Positions 7,841-16,087 of a DNA stretch of 50,714 bases are shown here, one piece after another. Positions within the stretch are counted from its first letter, which is position 1, and the number at the start of each line of letters is the position of its first letter. Location of the stretch: the IMG/VR virus record IMGVR_UViG_3300044637_001673, positions 1 to 50,714 of that record. One strand, 5' to 3'. The DNA is from a virus. The notes beneath the pieces are model-generated. The model did not search any database, had not been told where the DNA came from, and saw only the letters and a program-made list of their open reading frames with translations. Position numbers and translations under genes: made by a program.

Positions 7841-8243
7841 AAATTGATTGTAATGTATTTGTTATTTGAGATTTGATTTCTTCCTCATAATTAGTTCTTT
7901 GATCCTCCACTTTGGTATCGTAAAGTTTTTTGAGTTTCTGTAAGTCTCTTTGACCTAATGTTGAAACATAATGATAAACGTGGTTGGTGATTTCTACTTT
8001 ACTATCCTCCATAATGATAAAAATATCCAAAGTCTTATTGACTATATATCTTTTACCTGAAAGTGGAGCAATGGTAAATTTAGAATCGGGATGATTGATC
8101 ATTTTTCTAACAATCGCGGTTGTGATATTTTCATAACCTGTTGAGTCTTCTGGTGCTTTAAACCACTTATGTCCTCTTTCCCAAATATAGAATTTTACTT
8201 TTAAACGTTTATACAATCGTCTAGTCCAACTTTTTACACTCAT
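7806..8243 (-). CDS. hypothetical protein, 145 aa
   Basis: Basic N-terminus (MSVKSWTRRLYKRLKVKFYI), a middle strand region and a C-terminal helical part. No motif recognised. It is the first gene behind a strong host-type promoter at 8258-8289. Confidence 0.65.
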   Translation of the reverse strand: MSVKSWTRRLYKRLKVKFYIWERGHKWFKAPEDSTGYENITTAIVRKMINHPDSKFTIAPLSGKRYIVNKTLDIFIIMEDSKVEITNHVYHYVSTLGQRDLQKLKKLYDTKVEDQRTNYEEEIKSQITNTLQSIYDKINKQSANN

Positions 8244-8257
8244 AATTTATTTTTTAC

Positions 8258-8289
8258 CAAAGTTAGGAAAACATTTGGTATAAAACAAA
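8258..8289 (-). promoter_or_regulatory. host-type promoter
   Basis: Minus strand: TTTG, 20 nt, TAACTTTG, then about 14 nt to the ATG of the 7806-8243 gene. Confidence 0.7.
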
Positions 8290-8292
8290 CTT

Positions 8293-8946
8293 TTATTTAA
8301 ATTTTTTGATTTTTTCTTTTCCTCTCATTTCGGAGGCATATTTCATCCAAACTTTTTTAACTCTTGACCAATCTTTTTTGGGGTCTTTAAAATTTCTTTT
8401 GTTTTCTTTAAACCATTCTTCCATAGCATCGGACAATGACATTTTTTTGGTGTTGGATCTTTTTATTAATCCTCTAACATATGCGGGTATTTCAACTTTT
8501 GATGTGAGGTATTTAAAATTATATTCTTCATCGTCTTCAATATCATCTTCACGTTCAAATTCCATATCCTCAAAATTCTGTTGTTCAACGTGTTCTAACT
8601 CGTGTTCAATAGTTTCTTTAACTTCAGCAACCAAATCACTCATACTTTTAGGAAAATGTTGTGGGTTGAATGTGATCTCCATATATATCTCTTCCATATC
8701 TGCCTCAGCATGTATTGAGAATGGATCGTCCAAATCAATATCCTCCAAAAAATAACACTTAAAATCAAAGACCGCATACTCATCTCCCCTGTCAAATCTT
8801 AAATCATACAACTCAAAGTCCTCATCTTTTTTAAATTGCTTGATAACCATTCGGGAAAGTTTTATTGATAACTCATCTGACTTTCTTTCGTTGATTAACC
8901 GGTTTGTAATTCTACCAATAAGTGATTCTATAATTTGTTGTCTCAT
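8293..8946 (-). CDS. HExxH putative metallopeptidase, tagged N-terminus
   Basis: 217 aa. Residues ~110-120 read ETIEHELEHVEQQ: HELEH is the zinc-binding HExxH of zincins. An acidic linker and a Lys-rich tail follow. The N-terminus MRQQIIESLIGRITNRLINE is an amphipathic helix ending in I-N-E, matching the tag family of this window, so the protein may be packaged in the head and cut after Glu20 (inference). Overlaps the GAF-like gene by 4 nt. Activity is not shown; a third zinc ligand is not obvious. Confidence 0.7.
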   Translation of the reverse strand: MRQQIIESLIGRITNRLINERKSDELSIKLSRMVIKQFKKDEDFELYDLRFDRGDEYAVFDFKCYFLEDIDLDDPFSIHAEADMEEIYMEITFNPQHFPKSMSDLVAEVKETIEHELEHVEQQNFEDMEFEREDDIEDDEEYNFKYLTSKVEIPAYVRGLIKRSNTKKMSLSDAMEEWFKENKRNFKDPKKDWSRVKKVWMKYASEMRGKEKIKKFK

Positions 8947-9551
8947 TGTTGTAAGTGAGTCATTAAAACACCACCAAGTGATGTTGCGTGTACTAATAAA
9001 TGATTTATTGATTCAATATTTAATTTCGTTTTTCTTTTTGTATATTCAACACCTAAAGTCCCAATAAATCTATCATCAATAGTTTTAATAGCAAATAAAT
9101 AACCTGATTTACATCCAGTATCTTCTGCAATATATTTTAAACCATAAGTAGCTATTGTCTCGTCTTTATAGTCCGGTATTTCAATTACATCATTACTTAA
9201 TAGTTGATTGATTGACTTTGAAAATAAATTAACCGGTATATTATGGAAATTGTTTTGTACTGATGTTACTCCCGGATGTACGGTCTCATACATTATTGAA
9301 AACTTCGCCATTGACTTACCTGTTGGGTAGAAGTTTCCTCCGTTATGGAATTGTGTAATCCAAACTCTGTCAGCATTAAACTCTTCTTTTATATGTTCTA
9401 TCTTGTTTGTAACCAACTCTGAAACTCTTAAAGTTTCTTTAACCATGTCTGGTTTCTCCTTCTTTTCCAATCTACTCTTTATATAAAGAACCAAAATTGG
9501 ACCAATCACACCTGTTATAAATGCGATTATTATTCCTACATAATTTTCCAT
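8943..9551 (-). CDS. membrane-anchored GAF-like sensor protein
   Basis: 202 aa. One N-terminal helix (residues 4-24), a linker, then a GAF-like domain (~38-195; NADRVWITQFHNGGNFYPTG ... SGYLFAIKTIDDRFIGTLGV). I recall this WITQFHNGG block from phage proteins near lysis genes. The sequence ATATTTATAA at 9559-9568 lies upstream of the start, after a terminator, so this gene probably starts its own transcript. It may sense a small ligand or membrane state; ligand unknown. Confidence 0.75.
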   Translation of the reverse strand: MENYVGIIIAFITGVIGPILVLYIKSRLEKKEKPDMVKETLRVSELVTNKIEHIKEEFNADRVWITQFHNGGNFYPTGKSMAKFSIMYETVHPGVTSVQNNFHNIPVNLFSKSINQLLSNDVIEIPDYKDETIATYGLKYIAEDTGCKSGYLFAIKTIDDRFIGTLGVEYTKRKTKLNIESINHLLVHATSLGGVLMTHLQQ

Positions 9552-9581
9552 ACTAAATTATAAATATATCTTAAATTAAAA

Positions 9582-9604
9582 AACCCCCACTATTTATGGG
9601 GGTT
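9582..9604 (-). terminator. rho-independent terminator
   Basis: Minus strand CCCCC, 8-nt loop, GGGGG and TTTTTT, placed after the holin-like gene and before the GAF-like gene. Confidence 0.85.
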
Positions 9605-9623
9605 AAGTATTAATTTAATAAAA

Positions 9624-9791
9624 TTATTTTTTGGTAATAACTGACCAAATAGTACCAGTTAACGTCATAACTCCACCGATGATCTCAGTAACGGTTGCCT
9701 CATCAACAAGACCTTTCATTACAACAATACCACCAACAAATGTTAATGTGTGTCTAACAATACCTAATACTTGTTCTTTTGTAAGTTTCAT
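9624..9791 (-). CDS. holin-like small membrane protein, 55 aa
   Basis: ATG at 9789-9791, TAA at 9624-9626. MKLTKEQVLGIVRHTLTFVG, then a hydrophobic segment (FVGGIVVMKGL) and a second one (IIGGVMTLTGTIWSVI) with a Lys-Lys end. Two short helices, tiny size and position near the endolysin and just before a terminator fit a class II type holin. The motif ATATTTAT lies upstream near 9820. Holin function is inferred from shape and context. Confidence 0.7.
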   Translation of the reverse strand: MKLTKEQVLGIVRHTLTFVGGIVVMKGLVDEATVTEIIGGVMTLTGTIWSVITKK

Positions 9792-9826
9792 AATTGAAAA
9801 TTTAAAAGTTTATTTATATATAAATA

Positions 9827-10681
9827 TTACAATGTTTCCGATTTTGGATCAATATCCGAATTATAAGGAATACCTTCACCATCTTCAATAGTAATATTTG
9901 GATACATTTTAGATAAAATATTAACTAATTTATCCATTGTGTTTAACCTGTCGTATTCTGTTGTTAGTTTTGCGGTTTTTGTATATTCAAGTGCCGGTTG
10001 TAAAGTACCCACTTGAAATTCTAATAATCTTGTTATAACGGTTTTAAGACTTTTAGGTTCATAAGTTTCCGTAGTATCAATTTCTAAATCAACCTCACCA
10101 ACAATTTGACTCTCATATCTTTTTTTAACTAAAAGGTAATTTTCTTCAACTGTTTTATATGTTTGTCTTAATGTTGCCAAATCAGTCACTTTATCTTCAA
10201 TTGGTGATAAAATGATGGTGTCGTCATTGTTGTAATAGTCATAACTTTCAAATATAATTCCTGATTCTTCTTTTTTCCACGATGGTGTTATTTTAGCGTT
10301 ACCAACAAAAACGTTATATTTATCTGTTTTTGGTATTTCAATTGTTACATTTAAAGTTACCTCACCTTTGTACTTTTGATAAAACTTTATAAATGTAGTG
10401 TTTAATAACATTTTGGATAGGTCAACTTTAGTATACCCATCATTGTCAGTTATAAAACTAACACTAAATAAATTTTCTGTCGTATCATTTATGGTGTATC
10501 GTGATAGTGGAGTTAAACCAACAACTTCTCTAGGTTGATCCGCAGCGGTTTCCTTATTTAGTAAATTAATTACTGAGATATTAACCTTACCACTTACACC
10601 GGTAGATGCTTGTAACTCCTTAGATCCATCGTTGTCGTAGTATTCCTCAAGTTTAAAAAATATTGTATTATTTTCTGCCAT
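9827..10681 (-). CDS. possible structural protein, 284 aa
   Basis: Strand-rich N-terminal two thirds (MAENNTIFFKLEEYYDNDGS; ENLFSVSFITDNDGYTKVDL) with an immunoglobulin-like alternation, then a helical C-terminal part (YKTVEENYLLVKKRYESQIV) and an acidic tail. No transmembrane segment. I do not recognise a family; a virion or fibre-associated protein is plausible. Sits between endolysin and holin-like gene. Confidence 0.6.
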   Translation of the reverse strand: MAENNTIFFKLEEYYDNDGSKELQASTGVSGKVNISVINLLNKETAADQPREVVGLTPLSRYTINDTTENLFSVSFITDNDGYTKVDLSKMLLNTTFIKFYQKYKGEVTLNVTIEIPKTDKYNVFVGNAKITPSWKKEESGIIFESYDYYNNDDTIILSPIEDKVTDLATLRQTYKTVEENYLLVKKRYESQIVGEVDLEIDTTETYEPKSLKTVITRLLEFQVGTLQPALEYTKTAKLTTEYDRLNTMDKLVNILSKMYPNITIEDGEGIPYNSDIDPKSETL

Positions 10682-10690
10682 TTTTTTATT

Positions 10691-11515
10691 TTATTTTAAT
10701 AAGTTATAATACTCTTTGAAGTGTTTAATTCTATCCGCAAGACCTATTGTTCCTCCATTTACTCTTTTTGTTACCGCAGTAACCGTAGCATCATCAGCTC
10801 CTTTATCACATATTGACCAAAGTTTGTTTGAGTCAAAGAAAAATGCCGCAGATGCCAATGGGTATTTAGTTGCAACTAAGTCAGGGTTCGAAACACAATC
10901 TTCGCCAATAAATTTAGTGAAACTAGTATAGTTCGCCTTTCCTGTTAATTGAATATAACCTCTTCCTCTAAATTTAAACCCTTCTTTTGATGCTTCATCT
11001 CCATTACTCATACGGTTAGCATAAACTCTTGATGCGATCTTTTCAGGTTGTTTAGCATATGATTCAGCCAAGTTACCAGGAAAGTATTTACCAAACGTTC
11101 TTTTTAATCCATCAGCAGAATAATTTAAATTTTCTGATACTGCTTTAAAACCACCTGACTCGTGTCCACATTGTGATAAGAAGTGAGCAAGTCTCAAGTT
11201 ACTTGTGATATTAAATTTTTTTGCAGTTTCAGGAATCTGTGCGATAACAACATCCGGAATGTGTCCTTTTAATTTTTGAATGTTTAATCCACCTGCAGGT
11301 TGAATAACAACATCTTCTTTAACCACCTGAGTTGTCCCGAACATTTTAGACCAAGTACCGTCACCAACAATACCATCAGCGGTTAATCCGTTTTTAGTTT
11401 GCCATTCTTTTACCACCGTTTCAGTTTTAGGTCCAAAAGAACCATCAGCGGTTAATCCTAATTTTGTTTGGAGTTTTTTTACATCTTCTCCTGTAGATCC
11501 TACTTTTAATAACAT
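10691..11515 (-). CDS. endolysin: peptidoglycan-binding domain plus GH19 catalytic domain
   Basis: 274 aa. Residues 2-57 are a PG_binding_1 repeat (VGSTGEDVKKLQTKLGLTAD ... DGIVGDGTWSKMFG). Residues ~88-270 are a glycoside hydrolase 19 (chitinase/lysozyme-like) domain: LAHFLSQCGHESGGF holds the first catalytic Glu, and GFKFRGRGYIQLTGKANY is the family signature. It would cut the glycan strands of peptidoglycan. No signal peptide, so it needs a holin; the holin-like gene lies close downstream. Confidence 0.9.
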   Translation of the reverse strand: MLLKVGSTGEDVKKLQTKLGLTADGSFGPKTETVVKEWQTKNGLTADGIVGDGTWSKMFGTTQVVKEDVVIQPAGGLNIQKLKGHIPDVVIAQIPETAKKFNITSNLRLAHFLSQCGHESGGFKAVSENLNYSADGLKRTFGKYFPGNLAESYAKQPEKIASRVYANRMSNGDEASKEGFKFRGRGYIQLTGKANYTSFTKFIGEDCVSNPDLVATKYPLASAAFFFDSNKLWSICDKGADDATVTAVTKRVNGGTIGLADRIKHFKEYYNLLK

Positions 11516-11526
11516 ACGTTTTTGTT

Positions 11527-12204
11527 TTATTGTTTATTTTCTGTTGCGTATTTTATACCCATAATTGTTCCTACTATTGAAAAAGCGTTTGTTAAAAGAA
11601 TACCAAATATGTTTGACCAAGCAGCACTGATAACTTGGGTGTCCTTACCAACAAATAATGTTAAAACATATACGCCGGTAGTGACAACACCTACACCCAT
11701 GATAACCCAAAGAGCCACTTTAACTATTGTGGATATGAGTTCGTTTTGTGTTTTCTTTTGTAATAAATCTAAATCATTTTCTGCATTTTGTTTTGCTGCT
11801 TCAGCATCAACTCTCGCCTTTTCGGACTTCATCATTTCTGTTTGAAGTTTTTCTGTAAGTTCTAAATTTTCTTTTTTCCATTCGTTAAGTTCTCTGTTTT
11901 GAACTTCAAATGTTAACTTGGACTCTTCTATTTCTGTGATTTTGTTTTGAAGGTCCTCCATCATTTTTTCGTTTTTTTCATTTAACGTTACAAGTTCTTC
12001 ATTTTGTTTTTGTATTTTTTTTGTCATCTCAAGACGTTTTCTTCTTTTGTCTCCGTCTTTTGTTTCACAATCTTTTAAATAGTTTTTAAAATCTTCATCA
12101 TTTTCAGTATCAATAAGTTTAGTAATATTACCTTCAAGACCTATACCTTTTTTAAGGTATAAGTCCATCAATGTTTTTTTAGTATTACTATCTATTTTTA
12201 TCAT
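11527..12204 (-). CDS. coiled-coil membrane protein, 225 aa
   Basis: Residues ~55-160 are a long charged coiled coil (KIQKQNEELVTLNEKNEKMM onward). Two membrane helices follow (~164-186 and ~198-218). Its stop overlaps nothing but its start overlaps the receiver-domain gene by 4 nt, so it is co-translated with the two-component pair and may be its output or partner at the membrane. This link is inferred from gene order. Confidence 0.7.
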   Translation of the reverse strand: MIKIDSNTKKTLMDLYLKKGIGLEGNITKLIDTENDEDFKNYLKDCETKDGDKRRKRLEMTKKIQKQNEELVTLNEKNEKMMEDLQNKITEIEESKLTFEVQNRELNEWKKENLELTEKLQTEMMKSEKARVDAEAAKQNAENDLDLLQKKTQNELISTIVKVALWVIMGVGVVTTGVYVLTLFVGKDTQVISAAWSNIFGILLTNAFSIVGTIMGIKYATENKQ

Positions 12205-12638
12205 TTGTAAACTTTAAATGGTAATGTTCTATTTTTATACCCTTCATAATCTTTTCTGAACTCTTCTAAACGAGGTTCAATATCGTCAGATTTAATAATC
12301 CAAAACTGAGCACCGGCTTGAACCGCCTTTGCTTGTTCTTCAGGTTCGTTTGACGATGATATAATACCAACAACTACGTGATTACCATATTCAAAATTAA
12401 TTTTTCTAATTAATTCTATACCATCAAAAGAACTACCAATAATGTTTAAATCAACAAACACACATTCAGGTTTATCGTTATCGTCCCCACTTTTGAACCA
12501 TTTTTCAAATTTCTTTGCAGCTTCGTCAGAACTATTTAATGCGGTTAAAGACAAACTTATGTCAAGTAATGAACAAGCGTCTTCAAATACCAAATGGAAT
12601 AAATCCTCATCATCTACCAATAAAATTGAGTCAATCAT
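12201..12638 (-). CDS. stand-alone response-regulator receiver protein
   Basis: 145 aa, a single REC domain. Asp9-Asp10 (LLVDDED) form the acidic pair, Asp63 (CVFVDLNI) is the phospho-acceptor, Ser94-96 (IISSS) the switch position and Lys116 (WIIKSDD) the conserved lysine. No DNA-binding domain is attached, so it probably acts through protein contacts. It lies directly downstream of the histidine kinase and overlaps the coiled-coil membrane gene by 4 nt. Confidence 0.9.
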   Translation of the reverse strand: MIDSILLVDDEDLFHLVFEDACSLLDISLSLTALNSSDEAAKKFEKWFKSGDDNDKPECVFVDLNIIGSSFDGIELIRKINFEYGNHVVVGIISSSNEPEEQAKAVQAGAQFWIIKSDDIEPRLEEFRKDYEGYKNRTLPFKVYK

Positions 12639-12652
12639 TTTTTTCTTTTTTT

Positions 12653-14251
12653 TTATTTTATTTTTATTTTCATTTTTGTTCCTATTTCATTCTTCTCACA
12701 AGTAATAGTAAACCTGTGTTCTTCTAAAATTGCAACGCAAATATTTAATCCCAAACCAGTACCTGATTCTGTTTGTCCTTCTTTTCTTACGTATGGTTTA
12801 CGTAGGTGATCAAAATCTTGTTGTGTGATTCCCCTACCATTATCTTGAATGTATATATTATTCTCATCATAATAAATTTTAACAAACTTAGTGTCAGAAT
12901 CATTATACTTTAAACCATTCCTAATAAGGTTATCTACTGCAGTACAAAATAACGCCTCGTTTACTTCTATTGTTGGTAAGTCCTCAATAATAACTTGACT
13001 ACTATATGCGGTTGATGATAGATAATCAGATAGGATCACTTTTAAATCACATTCCGATTTATTTAAGACAACGTCTTTTTTAACAAGATTTGTAAACTCA
13101 TATACCCCTTTATACACTTTTTGTGAATGTTTAAGACCTTCCTTAATCATTCTAATTGGTGCCTCTATTTTTAAATCGGATATGTCTTCGGGTTTTAATC
13201 TTCTCTCTAAAGAACTTAACCCTCTTGGCATATATGTATTGATACCTGAGTGCATATCGTGTCTTAATATCTTTGCCGCATGTTCTAAATAGGTATTTTT
13301 CTTTTCAATCTCTTTCTTTTGTTCGTAAGAATTGGTAACATCTGTTGCTATTTTCATAACACGATAAATCTTACCATCCAAACCAACAATCGGATTGTAT
13401 GTTGCTTGTAGATGAACTAAAGAACCATCTTTTTTAACTCTAGTGATTTCACCAGTAAATAATATACCGTCATTTAATTTTTTCCAAAAAAGTGAATACT
13501 CCTCACTTTTTGAATGGTCTTCGTCTATAAAAATTCTATGGTGTTTTCCTGCAACTTCATCAATTGATGAATAACCCATAGTTGTTAAAAACAATTCGTT
13601 AGCAAAAATTATGTTTCCTTCCAAATCAAACTCAATAACAGCATTAGATTTATTTATTGCGTTCATTCTATTACGAATTTCCACTTCTTTTTTCTTAAGC
13701 TCCGTAACGTCTTGTCTAATTGATGAAAACCCTTCCAACTTACCATTCTTGTCAAATTTTGCCTTAATATATGTATCAACATAATAAAGTTCTCCTGACT
13801 TTCCTTTATTGGTCACAACATCATTCCATATCTCACCTTTCATAACGGTTTCATACATCTTACCCCAATACCCATCAGGTTGTAATCCAGAGTTAACAAC
13901 ACTATGATCTTCACCTTTAACCTCATCTAAAGACCAACCTGAAACCTCCTCAAATTTTTTATTAACGTATGTAATTTTACCGTATTTATCGGCAACAGAA
14001 ACAATGGTTGCAGAATCAATAAAATCCTCACTATCTTTTATTTGTTTTAATAATTCACCTTTTAATTCTACGGTTTGAGATTTCATTAAGAAATAAAATA
14101 ATGGGGAAAATAATAAAAAGCAAGATATCTCAATAATTCTTGTTATATCAGTGGCTTCAATAAGACCCGATAAAACAAAAATTTTAGTTAAAAGAAAAAT
14201 AACCATCAATATTACAGATGGTATTATTAATAGTTTACGTTTTTTAATCAT
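12653..14251 (-). CDS. PAS-PAS sensor histidine kinase
   Basis: 532 aa. Two membrane helices (residues ~8-27 and ~39-56), PAS domains at ~75-185 (ATIVSVADKYGKITYVNKKF; SSIRQDVTELKKKE) and ~196-308 (ATYNPIVGLDGKIYRVMKIA), a dimerisation helix with His331 (LRHDMHSG), and an HATPase domain: N box DNLIRNGLKYND (440-451), G1 DNGRG (470-474), G2 GTGLGLN (497-503). All catalytic elements are present. The motif ATATTTAT (14256-14263) is 4 nt from the ATG, and TTTG lies 18 nt further up. With the receiver gene it forms a complete phage-borne two-component system. Confidence 0.9.
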   Translation of the reverse strand: MIKKRKLLIIPSVILMVIFLLTKIFVLSGLIEATDITRIIEISCFLLFSPLFYFLMKSQTVELKGELLKQIKDSEDFIDSATIVSVADKYGKITYVNKKFEEVSGWSLDEVKGEDHSVVNSGLQPDGYWGKMYETVMKGEIWNDVVTNKGKSGELYYVDTYIKAKFDKNGKLEGFSSIRQDVTELKKKEVEIRNRMNAINKSNAVIEFDLEGNIIFANELFLTTMGYSSIDEVAGKHHRIFIDEDHSKSEEYSLFWKKLNDGILFTGEITRVKKDGSLVHLQATYNPIVGLDGKIYRVMKIATDVTNSYEQKKEIEKKNTYLEHAAKILRHDMHSGINTYMPRGLSSLERRLKPEDISDLKIEAPIRMIKEGLKHSQKVYKGVYEFTNLVKKDVVLNKSECDLKVILSDYLSSTAYSSQVIIEDLPTIEVNEALFCTAVDNLIRNGLKYNDSDTKFVKIYYDENNIYIQDNGRGITQQDFDHLRKPYVRKEGQTESGTGLGLNICVAILEEHRFTITCEKNEIGTKMKIKIK

Positions 14252-14318
14252 ATTAATAAATATACCTTAACTCTTTACTTTTCAAAAATCACAATATTTA
14301 TAATGAAAATTAATTATT

Positions 14319-14927
14319 ATGAGTTACACAAGAGAACAGGTTGAGGCTGCCGTAAAAGCCAAAGGGTATGTTTGGTTTGAAGACGCAAACAACAAAAGTT
14401 ACGATGTGAATATCGTAGGAGTAAGAAATAACGCACCTTCAGTTGCAAAAAAAGTAACAAACGTGTTTGATGATCACCTTACATTATCATTTAAAGATGA
14501 AAAAGGTGCTTGGCAATACTATTGTTGGATGGCAACATGTGATCCAGGTAAAAAGGGTGTACAACAATTCCATAACAAAAATGGTGTTGCAAGATTAGTA
14601 CCGGGACAATACAGAGGCGTATGGAAAATTGATTTGCATCAAGGAAAATACGAAGCTCTTTGTCAAAGACTTGGTAATGTAACTGTTTGGAGAGATGTAA
14701 ACAAAGACCTTATTTTTGAAGAAACAAAAACTGATACAGGTATTTTTGGTATTAACATCCACAAAGCAGGTCAAGACTCTCAGTGGGTAGAAAATTGGAG
14801 TGAGGGTTGTCAAGTATTTAAAAGAGTAAAAGACTTTGATGTGTTTATGTCTTTATGTAAGAAGGCATCTAAAATTCACGGAAACAAGTTTTCATATACT
14901 CTAATAGAGTCAACAGACATTAAATAA
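14319..14927 (+). CDS. YkuD-like (L,D-transpeptidase-like) protein
   Basis: 202 aa, one of the few plus-strand genes. Residues ~143-165 (FGINIHKAG ... NWSEGCQVF) have the His ... Ser-x-Gly-Cys pattern of the YkuD active site, with Cys as the presumed nucleophile. The N-terminus (MSYTREQVEAAVKAKGYVWF) could be a small binding domain. It may modify peptidoglycan peptides; the activity is inferred from the motif. ATATTTATAA lies about 20 nt before the start, and a terminator follows. Confidence 0.65.
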   Translation: MSYTREQVEAAVKAKGYVWFEDANNKSYDVNIVGVRNNAPSVAKKVTNVFDDHLTLSFKDEKGAWQYYCWMATCDPGKKGVQQFHNKNGVARLVPGQYRGVWKIDLHQGKYEALCQRLGNVTVWRDVNKDLIFEETKTDTGIFGINIHKAGQDSQWVENWSEGCQVFKRVKDFDVFMSLCKKASKIHGNKFSYTLIESTDIK

Positions 14928-14930
14928 CAT

Positions 14931-14955
14931 AAAGGGACTTCGGTCCCTTTTTTTA
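14931..14955 (+). terminator. rho-independent terminator
   Basis: AAAGGGA CTTCGG TCCCTTT followed by T residues: stable hairpin directly after the plus-strand YkuD-like gene. The A-rich 5' side may also let it work for the opposing tiny gene at 14953-15036. Confidence 0.85.
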
Positions 14956-15036
14956 TCTCCCCTTGTAGGTCAAATAAGATACTACCATAATACCTATCAA
15001 CGCGATCGGTACTAAACATGCGATAATTATTTCCAT
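14953..15036 (-). CDS. single-helix membrane peptide, 27 aa
   Basis: MEIIIACLVPIALIGIMVVS followed by a short polar end; one membrane helix. TATTTATAA lies just upstream, as for the tagged genes. Below 100 nt, so coding is likely but not certain. Confidence 0.5.
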   Translation of the reverse strand: MEIIIACLVPIALIGIMVVSYLTYKGR

Positions 15037-15109
15037 AGTGTTTTTTTTATAAATAGATTAACAAACTCCGTTCCAACACTCCTCTTGAGTGGATCATACT
15101 ATTAAATTA

Positions 15110-15316
15110 TTATTCTTTGATTTTAAACCAGCGTTTGAATAATTTTTCCCATACATCCATAGCAGGATTAATGGCAACGAAAAAACCAACTAATCCAATT
15201 AAAAAAGTTCCGATTGATGATTCTGATTCCAAATAGTATTTGAACAACCCCAAACCAATCCAAACAATACTGAATGACAGAACATAAGACAAAACCAATA
15301 AAAGAAACTTTTTCAT
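15110..15316 (-). CDS. two-helix membrane protein, 68 aa
   Basis: Hydrophobic helices at ~3-28 and ~34-52, then an amphipathic basic end (EKLFKRWFKIKE). TATTTATAA lies about 13 nt upstream. Position next to the lysis and signalling genes makes a role in the membrane likely, but nothing more can be said. Confidence 0.65.
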   Translation of the reverse strand: MKKFLLLVLSYVLSFSIVWIGLGLFKYYLESESSIGTFLIGLVGFFVAINPAMDVWEKLFKRWFKIKE

Positions 15317-15340
15317 AATATTTTAATTTTATAAATAAAA

Positions 15341-15414
15341 AAACCGGGAAAGGGATTGAACCAATGACACGTCCTGTTTAAAAAGGATTGCTCTACCAGC
15401 TGAGCTACCCGGTT
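15341..15414 (-). tRNA. irregular tRNA, 8-nt anticodon loop
   Basis: Complete 7-bp acceptor (AACCGGG/CCCGGTT), normal D arm (GCTCAGCTGGTAGAGC) and TTCAATC T-loop. The anticodon loop is 8 nt (TTTTAAAC) closed by only four good pairs, and the T stem has two T-T mismatches. The anticodon is ambiguous: TTA (would read UAA), TAA or TTT depending on register. A regular tRNA-Lys(TTT) exists at 23603, so this may be decaying or a suppressor type. Confidence 0.6.
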
Positions 15415-15453
15415 TTGTATAATAATAAGACATTAATTTAATAATGTCAAGTG

Positions 15454-15545
15454 TAGTCAGGAGAGGAATCGAACCTCTCTACAGGGAGCTACCCGACATC
15501 CATGACCTTCCATCGGACTCGAACCGACCTTGTACCAACCTGACT
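15454..15545 (-). other. tRNA-like RNA with unusual core, 92 nt
   Basis: 7-bp acceptor-like stem AGTCAGG/CCTGACT and a good T arm (AGAGG TTCGATT CCTCT). The length and the hairpin GGG TAGCT CCC before the T arm suggest a class II layout, but no normal D and anticodon arms can be drawn. A second T-arm-like hairpin (GTCGG TTCGAGT CCGAT) lies inside. Confidence 0.45.
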
Positions 15546-15710
15546 AAGTTGGTAGAGATTTGCGCCAACGCAGAGTCACCTCTACGTCTTGTTTCTTTTG
15601 TTTATGGTACTCTACCGTTGTAAGTTTCTCTTATCTTACACCACCATTCGCGGGACATCCCGAATTCCCCAATGGTTGTTACTCTACTACCAGGAATCAA
15701 GTAACCGGTG
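15546..15710 (-). other. non-coding spacer with nested hairpins
   Basis: ACCATT (15643-15648) pairs with AATGGT (15671-15676) and encloses CGGGA/TCCCG; GTAAG/CTTAC and GGTA/TACC hairpins lie beside it. No ORF with normal codon use. Confidence 0.45.
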
Positions 15711-15826
15711 ATGTCAGGGTGGGATTCGAACCCACAATGAGCAACCTTTATAGTTTCTCGCGTCCAATTGCTTATGGACCGTGGTACTTTTAGGACTCGG
15801 CACCGTGCCTCATTACGCTCCTGACC
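15711..15826 (-). other. oversized tRNA-like RNA, 116 nt
   Basis: Perfect T arm (GTGGG TTCGAAT CCCAC) and acceptor-like ends GGTCAGG/CCTGACA with a 1:72 mismatch. The inside is about 30 nt too long for a class II tRNA; a hairpin GTCCA/TGGAC and an arm GAG-AAC/GTT-CTC are visible. Either an interrupted tRNA or a different RNA with a T arm. Confidence 0.4.
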
Positions 15827-15837
15827 AACCTTTGACT

Positions 15838-15913
15838 CTCAAGCATTCTACTCCCAGCTCCGAGGAATTGTATATAACTTAGCCCGTTACTCACCGCTGT
15901 ACAGGTACTTGAG
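15838..15913 (-). ncRNA. duplicated tRNA-sized RNA, copy 1
   Basis: 76 nt closed by a 7-bp stem CTCAAGT/GCTTGAG. It shares blocks GGGCTAAGT, ATACAATT and GTAGAATGCTT with copy 2 at 16015-16087. No TTCRA T-loop, so not a normal tRNA. Confidence 0.5.
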
Positions 15914-15945
15914 TTTATCAAAAACTTATCTTCTTTTTCTTACCC

Positions 15946-15976
15946 CAAAGATAAATAAAATAAATATTAAAAACAA
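15946..15976 (-). promoter_or_regulatory. host-type promoter in tRNA array
   Basis: Minus strand TTG, 20 nt, TATCTTTG; reads toward the RNA at 15838-15913 and the leftward tRNA-like genes. Confidence 0.65.
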
Positions 15977-16014
15977 TAATGGTGTCATAATTTTTTATAA
16001 TTTAAAAACACGCT

Positions 16015-16087
16015 CCTAAGCATTCTACTTCCCGCGGTACGAAATTGTATCTTACTTAGCCCACCGTCAGCGGTATGGGTACTTAGG
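16015..16087 (-). ncRNA. duplicated tRNA-sized RNA, copy 2
   Basis: Closed by CCTAAGT/GCTTAGG: compared with copy 1, two stem positions change on both sides (T-A to C-G and C-G to T-A), which is covariation. Also holds a strong inner hairpin ACCG CTGA CGGT. Conserved blocks as in copy 1. Confidence 0.5.

Noticed and set aside
12442-12727. Plus-strand frames opposite the receiver gene
   Set aside because: Shadow frames rich in Ser/Phe with no start signal; the minus-strand REC domain is unambiguous.
15341-15414. Genome with a reassigned UAA codon, suggested by a possible TTA anticodon
   Set aside because: TAA is the commonest stop of intact genes in this window, including essential-looking ones, so general reassignment is not supported.
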